Source: Gemmatimonadota bacterium (GTDB lineage Bacteria; Latescibacterota; UBA2968; UBA8231). Taken from it: a stretch of DNA of 64,000 nt. The notes beneath the pieces are model-generated. The model was not told where the DNA came from. It searched no databases and worked only from the letters and a program-made list of their open reading frames with translations. Shown one piece after another: positions 8,388 to 18,182 of the stretch (its first letter is position 1; each line of letters starts with the position of its first letter). The DNA is taken from contig JABHFS010000163.1 of assembly GCA_018672475.1 (NCBI GenBank), positions 1 through 64,000 of the forward strand. Reading direction: 5' to 3'. The translations under genes were made by a program, and so were the position numbers.

Positions 8388-9376
8388 GCATTCGCACAAC
8401 ACATGTAGGGGTCGGTGGCCGAGGTCGCTGGCCGCTCAACCGCTTCCAAGAACGCAACGACTTCGAGGCTGTAGCCCTTGTCGACGTCAGTGCAGACAAC
8501 CTCGCCGCCGCCCGAGAAACCTCTTCGCTCGGCGAGGAAGCCTGCTTCTCCTCGCTCACCGACGCGCTCGCCGCGGTCGAAACCGACGCCGTAGTCATCA
8601 TCACTCCGCCCGACCTGCACGCGGGTCAATGTCTCGAAGCGGTGCGGGCCGGCAAACACGTGCTGGTCGAAAAACCCTTTACTAAAGACCTTAGCCAGGC
8701 GCGGCGAATCGTCGCCGAAGCCGACGAGCGCGGTCTCAAGGTAGCCGTCACGCAAAACGCCCGCTATTATCCGCCCGTCCTGACGATCCGCCGCCTACTG
8801 CAATCCGGCGACCTCGGCCGACCGGCCTTCGGTCTGATGACCAAATACGGCTGGCGCCCTAGGGTCCACCACTCAGGTACAGATCAAGATGCCTACCTGT
8901 GGGAACGCGGTATCCACGATTTCGACCAACTGCGCCACCTGCTCGACGCCGAGCCGAGGCGGCTTTTCTGCAATAGCTTCAATCCCCCGTGGAGCCCCTA
9001 CAGCGGCGGTGGAGCTATTGACGGTTGGATCGAATTCGACAACGACACGACCTTTAACTTCCAATGCACTTTCGCCACCCACAAAGGCGGTGCGAGTTGG
9101 CGTTTGGACTGCGAAAATGGCACGGTAGAAGAAATAGCCGATGGCCTTGCGATCCGCCGGCCCGGCGCCGACGACGACGAGATAATAACCATGGATGAAA
9201 ACCCGCATCCGGAAGAAACACTGCTCGATGGCTTCCGCGACTATGTGCTCAACAACGTCGAACCATCTTTTTCCGGCCAGCAAAACCTCGCCACGGTGGG
9301 GCTGATTAATGCCCTTAGCGCCTCGTCGGAACAAGGCCAGGCAATCGACTTCGACGCCTATATGGCGACACACTAG
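8384..9376 (+). CDS. Gfo/Idh/MocA family oxidoreductase
   Basis: 330-residue NAD(P)-dependent sugar-type dehydrogenase. The N-terminal Rossmann domain runs to about residue 120 with GVGGRGRW replacing the usual GxGxxG, then ITPPDLHAGQCLEAVRAGKHVLVEKPFT, where EKP holds the catalytic lysine. The C-terminal alpha/beta domain includes WERGIHDFDQLRHLL, with the usual histidine. Start overlaps pepA (ATGA). The substrate is unknown. Confidence 0.9.
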   Translation: MSIRTTHVGVGGRGRWPLNRFQERNDFEAVALVDVSADNLAAARETSSLGEEACFSSLTDALAAVETDAVVIITPPDLHAGQCLEAVRAGKHVLVEKPFTKDLSQARRIVAEADERGLKVAVTQNARYYPPVLTIRRLLQSGDLGRPAFGLMTKYGWRPRVHHSGTDQDAYLWERGIHDFDQLRHLLDAEPRRLFCNSFNPPWSPYSGGGAIDGWIEFDNDTTFNFQCTFATHKGGASWRLDCENGTVEEIADGLAIRRPGADDDEIITMDENPHPEETLLDGFRDYVLNNVEPSFSGQQNLATVGLINALSASSEQGQAIDFDAYMATH

Positions 9377-9383
9377 GCCCTCT

Positions 9384-9926
9384 GTGATTCTATCCGATAC
9401 TACCCTGCGAACGATGCTCGCCAGCGGTGAACTGGGCGTTGATCCACTCGAAGACGGGCAGATCCAACCGGCCTCGATCGACGTGCGCTTGGGCGACCAT
9501 TTCCTCAAAGTCAACGAAAATCGTCTCGACGTCATTCGCCTCGACGCGGAAATCCAGTACGAAGAGTTGACCCAGGAAGAAATCGTCATCCCGCCGCATT
9601 CTTTTCTGTTGGCGACCACCTGCGAATATATCCGGCTGCCCGCGGATGTCACCGCCTTCGTCGAAGGCCGCTCGTCGATCGGTCGCATCGGCCTCTTTAT
9701 CCAGAACGCAGGTTGGGTCGACCCCGGTTTTGAAGGCAATATCACCTTGGAGCTCTTTAACGCCAACCGTCTGCCGATCCGCCTGGTGGCCGGGCGACGC
9801 ATCTGCCAATTGGTCTTTGCGCGCATGGACCAAGCCGCGCAAAATCCCTATAGCGGCAAATACCAGGGGCAACGACAGACCACCGGCAGCCGCATCGCCC
9901 TTGACGCCGAAAACAAATCTTCTTGA
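9384..9926 (+). CDS. dcd: dCTP deaminase
   Basis: 180-residue trimeric nucleotide deaminase of the dUTPase fold, making dUTP (or dUMP in bifunctional members) from dCTP. Diagnostic segments are IQPASIDVRLGDHF, FVEGRSSIGRIGLF, WVDPGFEGNITLELFN (catalytic Glu) and YQGQRQTTGSR. The central GWVDPGFEG-NITLELFN stretch resembles the bifunctional deaminase-dUTPase branch, but I cannot decide from sequence alone. GTG at 9384 is chosen because family homology begins there (VILSDTTLRTML), eight bases after the previous stop. Confidence 0.93.
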   Translation: MILSDTTLRTMLASGELGVDPLEDGQIQPASIDVRLGDHFLKVNENRLDVIRLDAEIQYEELTQEEIVIPPHSFLLATTCEYIRLPADVTAFVEGRSSIGRIGLFIQNAGWVDPGFEGNITLELFNANRLPIRLVAGRRICQLVFARMDQAAQNPYSGKYQGQRQTTGSRIALDAENKSS

Positions 9927-12805
9927 AGCAAATCGATAGTCTTATCTGCCCCAACCCAGATCGCCCTTTTCTGCTCGACCTAGGTATGGCCGCCAGTGTG
10001 CTCTGCGCCTGGTTCACACTGCAGGGCTTTGCGCCAACCATCGCCGCCGCCGGAGAAGAATTGCGCCTGGCCGTGCATACCTCCGCATGGCAATTGCAAT
10101 GGCCCCTGGGTCCTTGGATAATCGCCTTAGTCGCCTTAAGCCTTTCTTGGATCCGCTGCCGGTATTTAGGCGCCGGTCTGCAAATTCAGGAACGCCTGCA
10201 ACGAGCGACACTGCTAACAGCATTGCTGCTGGCCTTGCGCCTGATCGCGCTTTGGCCTCCGTTTACCTATGTCTTTCCTTTCCTGACCATACTCTGGTCC
10301 CCGCACGCACTCTGGGCTATCTGCCTGGTCTTCCTCGGTTACGTACATCTGCCCATCACCAACACCGATGCCAGCAAACACTCCGACCTCTATATTGCCG
10401 GCGGGATCTTGGCCGTCTGCGTGCCAGTATATGCCCTCTATACGCTCTACTTCTGCCAAATCACCATGATCCACGGTGACGAGGGACAATACCTGCGCGT
10501 GACGCAAAGTCTGCTTCAAGATGGCGATATGAACTTGACCAATAACCTCAGCAACGAACAGACCAATGAATTCCACGTGACCGGTTTCGCAGTTCACAAA
10601 GCGCCGGCCTCCCCGAAAGGCAAAGTCCATTCGGTGCATCCGATCGGCCTTTCCGTCGCGCTTATGCCCGCCTATCAATGGGGGTTGGCCCATTGGAAGA
10701 ATCCGCGTCTTGCCACGGCCCTGTTTATGGCCCTACTCGCCAGCTTATGCGTTCCGCTGATCTTTCTCTGGTTGTCAGCCCTAGGGGCCGAGCGGTGGGC
10801 GGCCCTGCTCGCCACCGCCATAATGGCCTCAACCGGTCCATTCTTTTATTTCACCAATCAGCTCTTTCCCGAAATACCGGCCTTGTTGATCAGCCTGATC
10901 GCCCTCGTCGCTCTCGTGCACTGGCAAGTGCCCGGCGGCACGTACCGATCTTGGGGCCCATGGGAATTGCCCGCGCTCGGCCTGCTGACCTTGCTGCTGT
11001 GCTGTCTGCCCTTCTTTCACGCGCGCTACGCCCCCCTCGGATTATTCTGCGGCGCAGGCGTACTGCTACAGGCCTGGCACAGCCAGCGCCGCCCATTCGC
11101 ATTGGTCTTAATCGGCGGTATAGTCGCTCTCGGCGTCTACGCGCTTATCTCATTCCATTACGCCTTCAGCAACGACTGGATGGGTCCCTTTCGCCCCGGC
11201 AACGCCTGGAAGGAGGGCGCCCTCGACATCGCCACCTGGCCGCTTTCGCTGCCCGGACACTGGCTGCATATGAACAAGGGCATTCTCAATAGCTCACCGA
11301 TCTATTTCTTCGCACTCTTCGGCCTATTGGTACTCGGCCGTTTGCGCGACCGGCGCCTACTCGTCGCCATCGGCCTCTACGGCGCCACCGCCGCCATCAA
11401 TGGTTTACACCCGGACTGGGAGTTCGGTTTTTGCTTTCCGGCCCGCTTCCTAATGACGGCGCTGCCCGTCCTGGTCTTGGGCATTGCCTGGGGCCTACCG
11501 ATTCTGCTGCGTTCGGCAACCACGGTCTTTTTCGCTGCCGTCGCTCTTGCCATCAGCTTCGAAAGCGTGCTCAGCACGCTGCTGCTGACCGAGGTCGGCT
11601 ACGACGGCAGGAACCTACTCGGCCGCAGCATCAACCATTTCTATCCGCTTCAGCAGCACTTTTTCGCATCGGGCCAGCAAGGCATGCCACTGCTCGACTT
11701 TAGTTTTTTCGCGCTCTTGCTCGCAGCGCTCTTTTTTGTGCACGCCTACTTCCGGCCTGAACATTCTCGCCAGCGGTTGGCGACCATCGCACTAGCCGCG
11801 TTGCTGCCCTTTATCTGGAGCAAGAGCGACGCCCTCGCCGCCCGGTTGCCGAATCAGGCCCTCTCGCCCTATATGGCCGGGCTAAACCCCGGCAGAGCGA
11901 TCGACAAGCCATCTCCACTGCAATTCGTGGTTCCGCTGCGCCTCACCAACGACGGGGCCCGCCAAGCCGACGGCAGCCTGCTCGCGCAACCCAACACCAC
12001 AGCAGCGACACAGGTCAATTCCTCGATCTTGTCCATCCCGCTTTTACACATTCCTCACCCCGGTTTATACCTGCTAAAGTTCCCCGGCCTCAGCGTCAGC
12101 GCCCCCGATGGCCAAGTCACCGGCCATCTGGCCATCTCACACGGCTATACCGTGCAGGCGGTCTCTCTCTGGGCTACGCGCTCCAGCTATCCGCTTATCG
12201 GCGGTCAAGTCAATGGCGAGTTTCCCATTATCATCGAGGTCGACCAGCCTAGTGTCCACTATATCTACGCTGAGTATTCAGGGTATGGCGAGTTGGCAAT
12301 GCACAAAATTTACGCCACCTTCATCCCCAGGCAGTTCCATCCACAAATCACCGAAATAAACCGCTACGCACACGACGATGAAGAAGGCCCCATCAAGGCC
12401 GGCGCGCATTTTCCCAATTTACCCAAGGGCCACTACCGCGTCCGCTTTAATCTCAAAGGTTCGACCTTCGGTAGTTTTTTCGAGCGCAACCCGATCCCCA
12501 TCAAGACTGCGGTCTATGCCAGTTCGGGTGACCCGGACCACCTGCAAAACATGGTCTACCAGTGGTTCGGCACCGAACGCTATAACTGGATCACGGCCAG
12601 AAGCCCCAACTACCTGCGGCCCCTGAAAGAGGGCGTGCACCCCCCCTGGTGGCTGTCCATTCCCTATGCCGCCGATCAAGTGCGCGAATTGCGCTTCTTC
12701 CTGCCCCACCCCCAGGACGTCTGGCTTATCCTGCACTACGACGGGCCGGAAGAAATAGACCTTACCGATATCGTGCTCTATCGGGAAACCTTTACCGACC
12801 TCTAA
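9923..12805 (+). CDS. Large GT-C-like multi-pass membrane protein
   Basis: 960-residue protein. Residues 20 to about 620 hold many hydrophobic segments (about a dozen); the loop IHGDEGQYLRVTQ around residue 180 has an acidic pair of the kind used by GT-C glycosyltransferases that take lipid-linked sugars. Residues about 640-960 form a soluble, probably extracytoplasmic beta-rich region. The start is uncertain: TTG at 9923 overlaps the dcd stop, while an ATG at 9986 begins just before the first membrane segment. I do not recognise a named family. A membrane glycosyltransferase for envelope sugars is the best guess. Confidence 0.65.
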   Translation: MKQIDSLICPNPDRPFLLDLGMAASVLCAWFTLQGFAPTIAAAGEELRLAVHTSAWQLQWPLGPWIIALVALSLSWIRCRYLGAGLQIQERLQRATLLTALLLALRLIALWPPFTYVFPFLTILWSPHALWAICLVFLGYVHLPITNTDASKHSDLYIAGGILAVCVPVYALYTLYFCQITMIHGDEGQYLRVTQSLLQDGDMNLTNNLSNEQTNEFHVTGFAVHKAPASPKGKVHSVHPIGLSVALMPAYQWGLAHWKNPRLATALFMALLASLCVPLIFLWLSALGAERWAALLATAIMASTGPFFYFTNQLFPEIPALLISLIALVALVHWQVPGGTYRSWGPWELPALGLLTLLLCCLPFFHARYAPLGLFCGAGVLLQAWHSQRRPFALVLIGGIVALGVYALISFHYAFSNDWMGPFRPGNAWKEGALDIATWPLSLPGHWLHMNKGILNSSPIYFFALFGLLVLGRLRDRRLLVAIGLYGATAAINGLHPDWEFGFCFPARFLMTALPVLVLGIAWGLPILLRSATTVFFAAVALAISFESVLSTLLLTEVGYDGRNLLGRSINHFYPLQQHFFASGQQGMPLLDFSFFALLLAALFFVHAYFRPEHSRQRLATIALAALLPFIWSKSDALAARLPNQALSPYMAGLNPGRAIDKPSPLQFVVPLRLTNDGARQADGSLLAQPNTTAATQVNSSILSIPLLHIPHPGLYLLKFPGLSVSAPDGQVTGHLAISHGYTVQAVSLWATRSSYPLIGGQVNGEFPIIIEVDQPSVHYIYAEYSGYGELAMHKIYATFIPRQFHPQITEINRYAHDDEEGPIKAGAHFPNLPKGHYRVRFNLKGSTFGSFFERNPIPIKTAVYASSGDPDHLQNMVYQWFGTERYNWITARSPNYLRPLKEGVHPPWWLSIPYAADQVRELRFFLPHPQDVWLILHYDGPEEIDLTDIVLYRETFTDL

Positions 12806-12808
12806 GAA

Positions 12809-13837
12809 ATGCACGAAAAAGACGCTCGCCGACTACACGAAGAAACCCTGGTTATCGACGCCCACAACGACAGCATCGTCGCTCTGATCCGCCGAGGTAA
12901 TTTGCGACTAGACGGCGCCCAACGACCGGACGATGCCGAACGCGAAGGCGCGGTGGCCTATCTGCGCCAATATATTCGCCCCTTGGGCGAGCGGATCCAA
13001 CTCGACATAGGCAAGATGCGCCAAGGCGGCCTCAACGCGGCTTTCTTCGCCGTCGACTGCACCCGGCCTTGGGGTAACCACTTGCTCTATCTGATGGACG
13101 CTCTCGGTTATTTTTTCCGGGAAGTCGAAGAATTCGGCGCCGACATCCTCATCGCCCATTCGGCGAGCGACATCGAGCGTGCACATGCAGAAAATAAACT
13201 GGCCGCCATTCTCGCGGTTGAAAACAGCGACGCGTTGGAAAAAAGCCCGCACGTCCTGCCCCTGCTGCACCGCCTTGGCGTCCGCGCGATGACCCTGACC
13301 CACAGTACCCGCTCCTGGGCTGGAGACGGCTGCGAGGTCGAAGGCGGTTCTGGGCTCACCGGCTTTGGCCGCCGCCTCGTCGAGCAACTCAACGAACTCG
13401 GTATCGTCGTCGACGTATCTCACTTGAACGAGCCGGGCTTCTGGGATGTCGTCAAGATGACCGACGCGCCCTTTATGGCCACGCACAGTTGTTGTCGCGC
13501 GCTGTGCGAGCATCCGCGCAATCTCCGCGACGAGCAACTTAAAGCCCTGGCGGAAAAAGGCGGGGTCGTCGGCATCACCTTCGTGCCCTTCTTCATTTCA
13601 TCAACAGAAGCCACGCTCGCCGGTCTGCTCGACCATATCGAACACGCGGTGTCTGTAGCCGGTATTGACCACGTCGGCCTCGGTTCGGATTTCGACGGCG
13701 GCGGCGACCTCTTAACCGACGCGACCCAACTGCCGGAGATCACCGCCGGCCTCGCCGCCCGCAACTACACCGAGGCCGATATCCGCAAAATTCTTGGCGG
13801 CAACCAACTTCGGCTCTTGCGGCAGATTATCGGTTGA
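12809..13837 (+). CDS. Membrane-dipeptidase family protein (M19)
   Basis: 342-residue zinc dipeptidase with the amidohydrolase TIM barrel. Visible ligands: VIDAHNDSI (first HxD-type pair), LAVENSD (bridging glutamate), ATHSCCRALCEHPRNLRDEQL and HVGLGSDFDGG. It has no signal peptide, so it should act in the cytoplasm, hydrolysing dipeptides or related amides. The ATG is three bases after the preceding stop. The plus-strand unit pepA to this gene contains two peptidases, which may share peptide turnover. Confidence 0.9.
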   Translation: MHEKDARRLHEETLVIDAHNDSIVALIRRGNLRLDGAQRPDDAEREGAVAYLRQYIRPLGERIQLDIGKMRQGGLNAAFFAVDCTRPWGNHLLYLMDALGYFFREVEEFGADILIAHSASDIERAHAENKLAAILAVENSDALEKSPHVLPLLHRLGVRAMTLTHSTRSWAGDGCEVEGGSGLTGFGRRLVEQLNELGIVVDVSHLNEPGFWDVVKMTDAPFMATHSCCRALCEHPRNLRDEQLKALAEKGGVVGITFVPFFISSTEATLAGLLDHIEHAVSVAGIDHVGLGSDFDGGGDLLTDATQLPEITAGLAARNYTEADIRKILGGNQLRLLRQIIG

Positions 13838-14001
13838 GCGGCCATCGGGCGTGCTAACATTTCGCGCCGGACACTACGATAAACGACATAGGGAGCAAGA
13901 GGCCCATGGCCGCCCTGCCCCCTTTTACAGACCTGTCAAGCCCGCACTGCCACCGCTATTTTGCGTATTTGACGGTTAGTCTCTATTGCAGATTTGCTAA
14001 A

Positions 14002-15495
14002 TTACAAGTTATAGAGCGCCCCGAATTTTGCCTCCAGATAATTCGTAAAATAATCAGCGCTCAGTTTCTCGCCCGTGACCTCTTCCACCAACTCGCTCGC
14101 TCTAAGTCGACTACCGCGATTGTGCACCTTATCGTTGAGCCATGTTTTCAGCCCCCCAAACTCCCCACGACCGATCTGGCCTTCGAGATCGGGCAACTCC
14201 TGCTGAGCCTGATGAAAAAATTGCGCGCCGTAGAGATTGCCCAAAGTATATGTCGGAAAATATCCCATCAAGCCAAAAGACCAATGCACATCCTGCAACA
14301 CTCCTTGCGCATCATCGGGCGGACAAACACCCAGATACTGTTGCATGCGCTCGTTCCACACACTCGGCAGATCCTTCACTTCGACGCGCCCCTCGAACAG
14401 ATCCCGTTCTAATTCGAAACGCAATAAGATGTGTAGGTTATAGGTCACCTCGTCGGCCTCGACGCGAATCAGTGAGGGCTCGACCTGGTTTACCGCCGCA
14501 TAAAACTCGTCCAAGTTGACGTTTTGCAACTGCGTCGGGAAAAGCGCTTTAAGCCGTGGCAGATAATGCGTCGAAAAAGCCCTGCTGCGACCGACCATAT
14601 TCTCCCACAACCGCGATTGCGACTCGTGGATGCCCAACGACACGCTGCCACCAGCCGGCGTGGCCACCGCATCCTCTGGCAACCCTTGCTCGTAAAGCCC
14701 ATGCCCGGCTTCGTGAATGGTGCCGAAAAGCGATCCGGGCAGCCAATCGGCGCTATAGCGCGTCGTCAAACGCACATCGTCGCGGGAGGTGCCCGAACAA
14801 AAGGGATGCACCGCCACATCGAGCCGGCCCGCCTCCAGATCAAAACCCAAGTCTTCTAGTACCTGCCGCCCCAATTCCTCTTGCTCAGCGACCGGAAAAT
14901 CCTGGTCGAGCACTCCCCTAGCGGGGAACTTGCCCGTGGCGGCGATCTTTTCGACCAACGGTACCAACTTATCTTTTAGCGCCGCGAATACCGGCTCGAT
15001 ATCCTCGGCACGCGTATAGGGCTCATATTCGTCGAGCAATGCGTTGTAGATAGTGCCTTCGTAACCGACACGCTCAGCGACTTCCTTTTTGAGTTTGAGG
15101 ATCTTCTCCAGCCAGGGCTGAAAGTGCGCAAAGTCCGCTTTTTCACGCGCTGCAATCCAAGCCTCATGGCTCAACGATTCGGTTTGGCTCAACTCGACGA
15201 CCAGCTCTTTGGGAATCTTGAGCGCCCGGTCCTGGCTGCGACCGACCTCGCGCACATTCACCGCCGCGTCACCGGTCAAATCCTGGCCCTTGAGGTCTTT
15301 CACCAACCCAACCAGTTCCGGCGCGGTGAGCCGTTCGTGGTGCAACCCCGCCAACGTGCCTTGGGCCCTGGCCCGCATCGCGGCCCCCTTCGGCGGCATA
15401 TAAGTCTCCTGATCCCAACTCAACATCCCCTCAGCGTGGCCGATATCGGCCAGTTCGGCCACCTTCGCCATAAATGGTTCATATGTATCGCTCAT
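14002..15495 (-). CDS. Carboxypeptidase Taq, M32 family
   Basis: 497-residue metallocarboxypeptidase. The zinc motif HEAGH is in GTIHEAGHGLYEQG and the third ligand region follows as GIHESQSRLWENMVGRS; the family motif DEVTYNLHILLRFELE and the C-terminal tract YFPTYTLGNLYGAQFF are also present. Cytoplasmic, removes C-terminal residues from peptides. ATG at 15495 (MSDTYEPFM) fits family N-termini; upstream codons do not. It stands alone between convergent M19 and divergent enolase-family genes. Confidence 0.92.
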   Translation of the reverse strand: MSDTYEPFMAKVAELADIGHAEGMLSWDQETYMPPKGAAMRARAQGTLAGLHHERLTAPELVGLVKDLKGQDLTGDAAVNVREVGRSQDRALKIPKELVVELSQTESLSHEAWIAAREKADFAHFQPWLEKILKLKKEVAERVGYEGTIYNALLDEYEPYTRAEDIEPVFAALKDKLVPLVEKIAATGKFPARGVLDQDFPVAEQEELGRQVLEDLGFDLEAGRLDVAVHPFCSGTSRDDVRLTTRYSADWLPGSLFGTIHEAGHGLYEQGLPEDAVATPAGGSVSLGIHESQSRLWENMVGRSRAFSTHYLPRLKALFPTQLQNVNLDEFYAAVNQVEPSLIRVEADEVTYNLHILLRFELERDLFEGRVEVKDLPSVWNERMQQYLGVCPPDDAQGVLQDVHWSFGLMGYFPTYTLGNLYGAQFFHQAQQELPDLEGQIGRGEFGGLKTWLNDKVHNRGSRLRASELVEEVTGEKLSADYFTNYLEAKFGALYNL

Positions 15496-15560
15496 AACAT
15501 TCGCTTTCCCGTTTAAAATGGTTGTTGCCCTATGCAAATATCCGTACACTTTGCGACCGA

Positions 15561-15596
15561 ATCCACCCCATCCACCCCATCCACCCCATCCACCAC
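15561..15596. repeat. Nine-base tandem repeat
   Basis: Three exact copies of ATCCACCCC followed by a fourth altered copy, about 20 bases upstream of the enolase-superfamily start codon and its GGAG site. A simple repeat of this kind can vary in copy number. Confidence 0.8.
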
Positions 15597-15614
15597 CTGC
15601 GGAGACCGCTCATT

Positions 15615-16847
15615 ATGAAAATTACCCACGCCGAATCCTTCGCCCTGAATATCCCCTTCTACGCCAAGCGCGTCACCCGTGCCATGCAACGCGCGCAGAC
15701 CCACGACGAACGGGTCTGGGTAGTGCGCCTCGAAACCGACAATGGCCTCGTCGGCTGGGCCGACAGCCACGCGCGCCCCGAAACCAAGGGGCTCGTCGGT
15801 CAGAATCCGGCGGCGATCATGCACCGCGACGAAATCGGCTTCGGCCCACAAGTCGCCTGCTACGATCTGGTAGGCCAAGACCAAGGCGTGCCGGTACACG
15901 CGCTGCTCGGCGTCAAGCTGCGCGACCGCTGTCCGATCTCTTGGTGGGATATCGATATGCCGGCCGAGGATTGGGCCGCCGAGGCCAAGGAGTCGCTCAA
16001 ACGCGGCTATACGACCTTAAAGATGAAAGCCCGCCCCTGGCGCGACATCATCGCGCAGACCAACGCGGTCTCTAAGGTCGTGCCCGCCGATTATAAGTTT
16101 GATGTCGATTTCAATGGTTTTCTGCTCAATCAGGCTAGAGCCGAGATCGTGCTGCAGAAATTAGATGAAAATCGCAATGTCGGCATCTACGAAAGTCCCT
16201 TCTATATGCACCAGGACGTCGATGGCGCGCGGCTTTTACGCGAAAGAGTGCGTAAACCCATTGTCGAACACTACCAAGACCAGTATCTGCGCAACGACTG
16301 TAGCGACGGCTTCGTACTCGGCGGCGGCGCGACCGACACCCGCCGACAGGCGACCCTTGCCGCCGCCCACAACAAGCCCTTCTGGTTGCAGTTGGTAGGC
16401 TCAGGGCTAACCACCACCTACGCCGCGCATCTCGGCTCAGTGCTCTCGCACGCACAATTGCCCTATATCACCTGCCACGAACTGTGGGTCGACGACCTGC
16501 TCAAAAAGCCGATCGCAGTCCAAGACGGCTATATGCCGGTGCCCGACACCCCTGGTTTAGGCGCACCAGTCGACGAAAAGGCCATCGCCAAATACCGCGT
16601 CGATCCCGAAGAGCCCACGCCCAAACAGCGCTATCGCGCACAAAAGCGCATTCTGCGTATCAACTGGCCCGCCGGTGGCCACAAAAAACGGATCTGGGAA
16701 TTTACTGACGAGAGCAATTATCAGATTTCGTTTTACGCTGGCAATATTCCTGGGTTCGAAACGGGCGTTGATTTGGAGGTCATCGAAGACGACAAGAGCG
16801 CGGCTTTCAAAAAGCGGCATGCGCAGCTATTGCAGCAAGGGCGTTAA
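15615..16847 (+). CDS. Enolase-superfamily (mandelate racemase/muconate lactonizing) enzyme
   Basis: 410-residue two-domain enzyme: capping domain then TIM barrel. The KxK-type base motif is in TTLKMKARPW (about residue 135), followed by DVDFNGF, IYESPF and HYQDQYLRND, which supply acidic metal ligands, and the CHELW segment near residue 300. It should abstract an alpha proton from a carboxylate, most often dehydrating an acid sugar. ATG at 15615 is preceded by GGAG; sequence before it is low-complexity. Substrate cannot be assigned; a sugar-acid dehydratase is the default guess. Confidence 0.85.
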   Translation: MKITHAESFALNIPFYAKRVTRAMQRAQTHDERVWVVRLETDNGLVGWADSHARPETKGLVGQNPAAIMHRDEIGFGPQVACYDLVGQDQGVPVHALLGVKLRDRCPISWWDIDMPAEDWAAEAKESLKRGYTTLKMKARPWRDIIAQTNAVSKVVPADYKFDVDFNGFLLNQARAEIVLQKLDENRNVGIYESPFYMHQDVDGARLLRERVRKPIVEHYQDQYLRNDCSDGFVLGGGATDTRRQATLAAAHNKPFWLQLVGSGLTTTYAAHLGSVLSHAQLPYITCHELWVDDLLKKPIAVQDGYMPVPDTPGLGAPVDEKAIAKYRVDPEEPTPKQRYRAQKRILRINWPAGGHKKRIWEFTDESNYQISFYAGNIPGFETGVDLEVIEDDKSAAFKKRHAQLLQQGR

Positions 16848-16861
16848 GATTAATCCCCCTT

Positions 16862-16902
16862 GTTGAAGGGCTGACCTGGACATCCTCGGTCAGCCCTTCA
16901 AC
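16862..16902 (+). terminator. Terminator-like 15-bp inverted repeat
   Basis: Perfect 15-base arms 16862-16876 and 16888-16902 with an 11-base loop, 14 bases after the enolase-family stop. No clear T run follows, so termination may be rho-assisted or the stem may stabilise the transcript. Confidence 0.55.
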
Positions 16903-17031
16903 AGTATTAGCACATCACACCGAACCTCAACCGCTCGCCAACTCCGCCTGCGACGCTAACGCGAACGCCACGTGCAAACGGGGCCACCCCAATCGGCAAC
17001 GCCGCTTCGGCGAGCAGAGCCTAGTTATGCA

Positions 17032-18045
17032 TTAGGTCGCTTTTTGCCGTGCAATATCACCGTAATTCGTCAGATCGTAGCCAATGTCCACGTAGTCGAG
17101 CAGATTGAGCAATGCCCGAAGCGCTACGCCAAAACCGTCGACGCCGCTAAAACCACCGAACTGGCCCCCGCCCTTCAAGTGCGGTTCGAGATCGAGGAAT
17201 ACCCCCGGAACCCCCTGCTTCTTCAACTTGCGCGCCAAGGCTGGAATGCGGGCACGGAAATCGCGCAAGATCTCCTCGTGGCCCGAATCGCCCTGGTCAG
17301 CCGGGACAAAATTCTTCAGCCTTTCTTCGTCGACATGCCCCTGCCATGTAAGCTTCGGGTCGATCTTGTAGTCTTTGATGTGCATCCAGCCGATGCCAGC
17401 CTTCATCGCGCGATATTCGGCCACCGTCTGCACCGACGTGAAATTCTGGCTCGACAGATTGCCGCCATCGAAAATCAGGCACAGGTTGGGATGGTCTACC
17501 AACTTGTTGAGTTTTTGCAGCAAACGGCCATTCTGCCCGATGAGATTGGCTTCGACTTCCAAACCGAAAATCGCGCCGCCACGGCGGCAGACTTCGGCGA
17601 TTTTTATAAGCCGGTCGGCGGCCTCTTCGACATAGTCGCCTGGATCTTCGCCCCGTGGGTGGTAAAAGGAGAATCCGCGAATCAACCGCGTCTCGAATTC
17701 ACCGGCCAGATCCACTGCCCGTTGCACGTCATTTTTCAAATACTTGTCGAAGGGGATATACGCATTGGCCGAACCATCGTCGATATCGAGCAATTTGACC
17801 TTGCCAATAGGCGACCCAATCGAGGAAACTTGCACCCCGAATTCTCCGTGTAATTTGCGCAATCGGGCGATTTCGCGCTGGGTCAGCTTCATCACGTTTT
17901 TCGTCCCCTGCCCTGCATCGACAAAACGCAGACTGTAGTAGGACAAACCCAACGCCGCCAACATCGTCAACTGCGATTCCGCTTTTTTGTCTGCCGGTCC
18001 CTCGTCGGCAAATCCGCTGATCAATACTTGGGGTTTTTCGCTCAT
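17032..18045 (-). CDS. Sugar phosphate isomerase/epimerase family protein (AP-endonuclease-like TIM barrel)
   Basis: 337-residue xylose-isomerase-like barrel. Metal-ligand segments are visible: FGLEVEANLIGQ, CLIFDGGNLSS and GWMHIKDYK, with a C-terminal region PGVFLDLEPHLKGGGQFGGFSGVDGF replacing the usual WE segment. Cytoplasmic; likely isomerises or epimerises a sugar derivative. AGGAGG precedes the ATG at 18045, and a good promoter lies 25-55 bases upstream. It is divergent from the phosphorylase gene and not obviously in an operon. Confidence 0.82.
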   Translation of the reverse strand: MSEKPQVLISGFADEGPADKKAESQLTMLAALGLSYYSLRFVDAGQGTKNVMKLTQREIARLRKLHGEFGVQVSSIGSPIGKVKLLDIDDGSANAYIPFDKYLKNDVQRAVDLAGEFETRLIRGFSFYHPRGEDPGDYVEEAADRLIKIAEVCRRGGAIFGLEVEANLIGQNGRLLQKLNKLVDHPNLCLIFDGGNLSSQNFTSVQTVAEYRAMKAGIGWMHIKDYKIDPKLTWQGHVDEERLKNFVPADQGDSGHEEILRDFRARIPALARKLKKQGVPGVFLDLEPHLKGGGQFGGFSGVDGFGVALRALLNLLDYVDIGYDLTNYGDIARQKAT

Positions 18046-18070
18046 CTAATCCTCCTGTGAAATTTTCCTA

Positions 18071-18099
18071 AGTATAATATTTGATAAACTTTATCGCAA
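18071..18099 (-). promoter_or_regulatory. Sigma-70-type promoter of the TIM-barrel gene
   Basis: On the minus strand: -35 TTGCGA (18099-18094), 17-base spacer, -10 TATACT (18076-18071). Transcription would start about 20 bases before the ATG at 18045. Confidence 0.55.
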
Positions 18100-18182
18100 T
18101 ATTCATACGACTTGACAAAATAGAGCCAGCCGCCTTTTGTTTAATAATATCCCCTTGGTTAACCCCTCCCCGAAGATCAACA

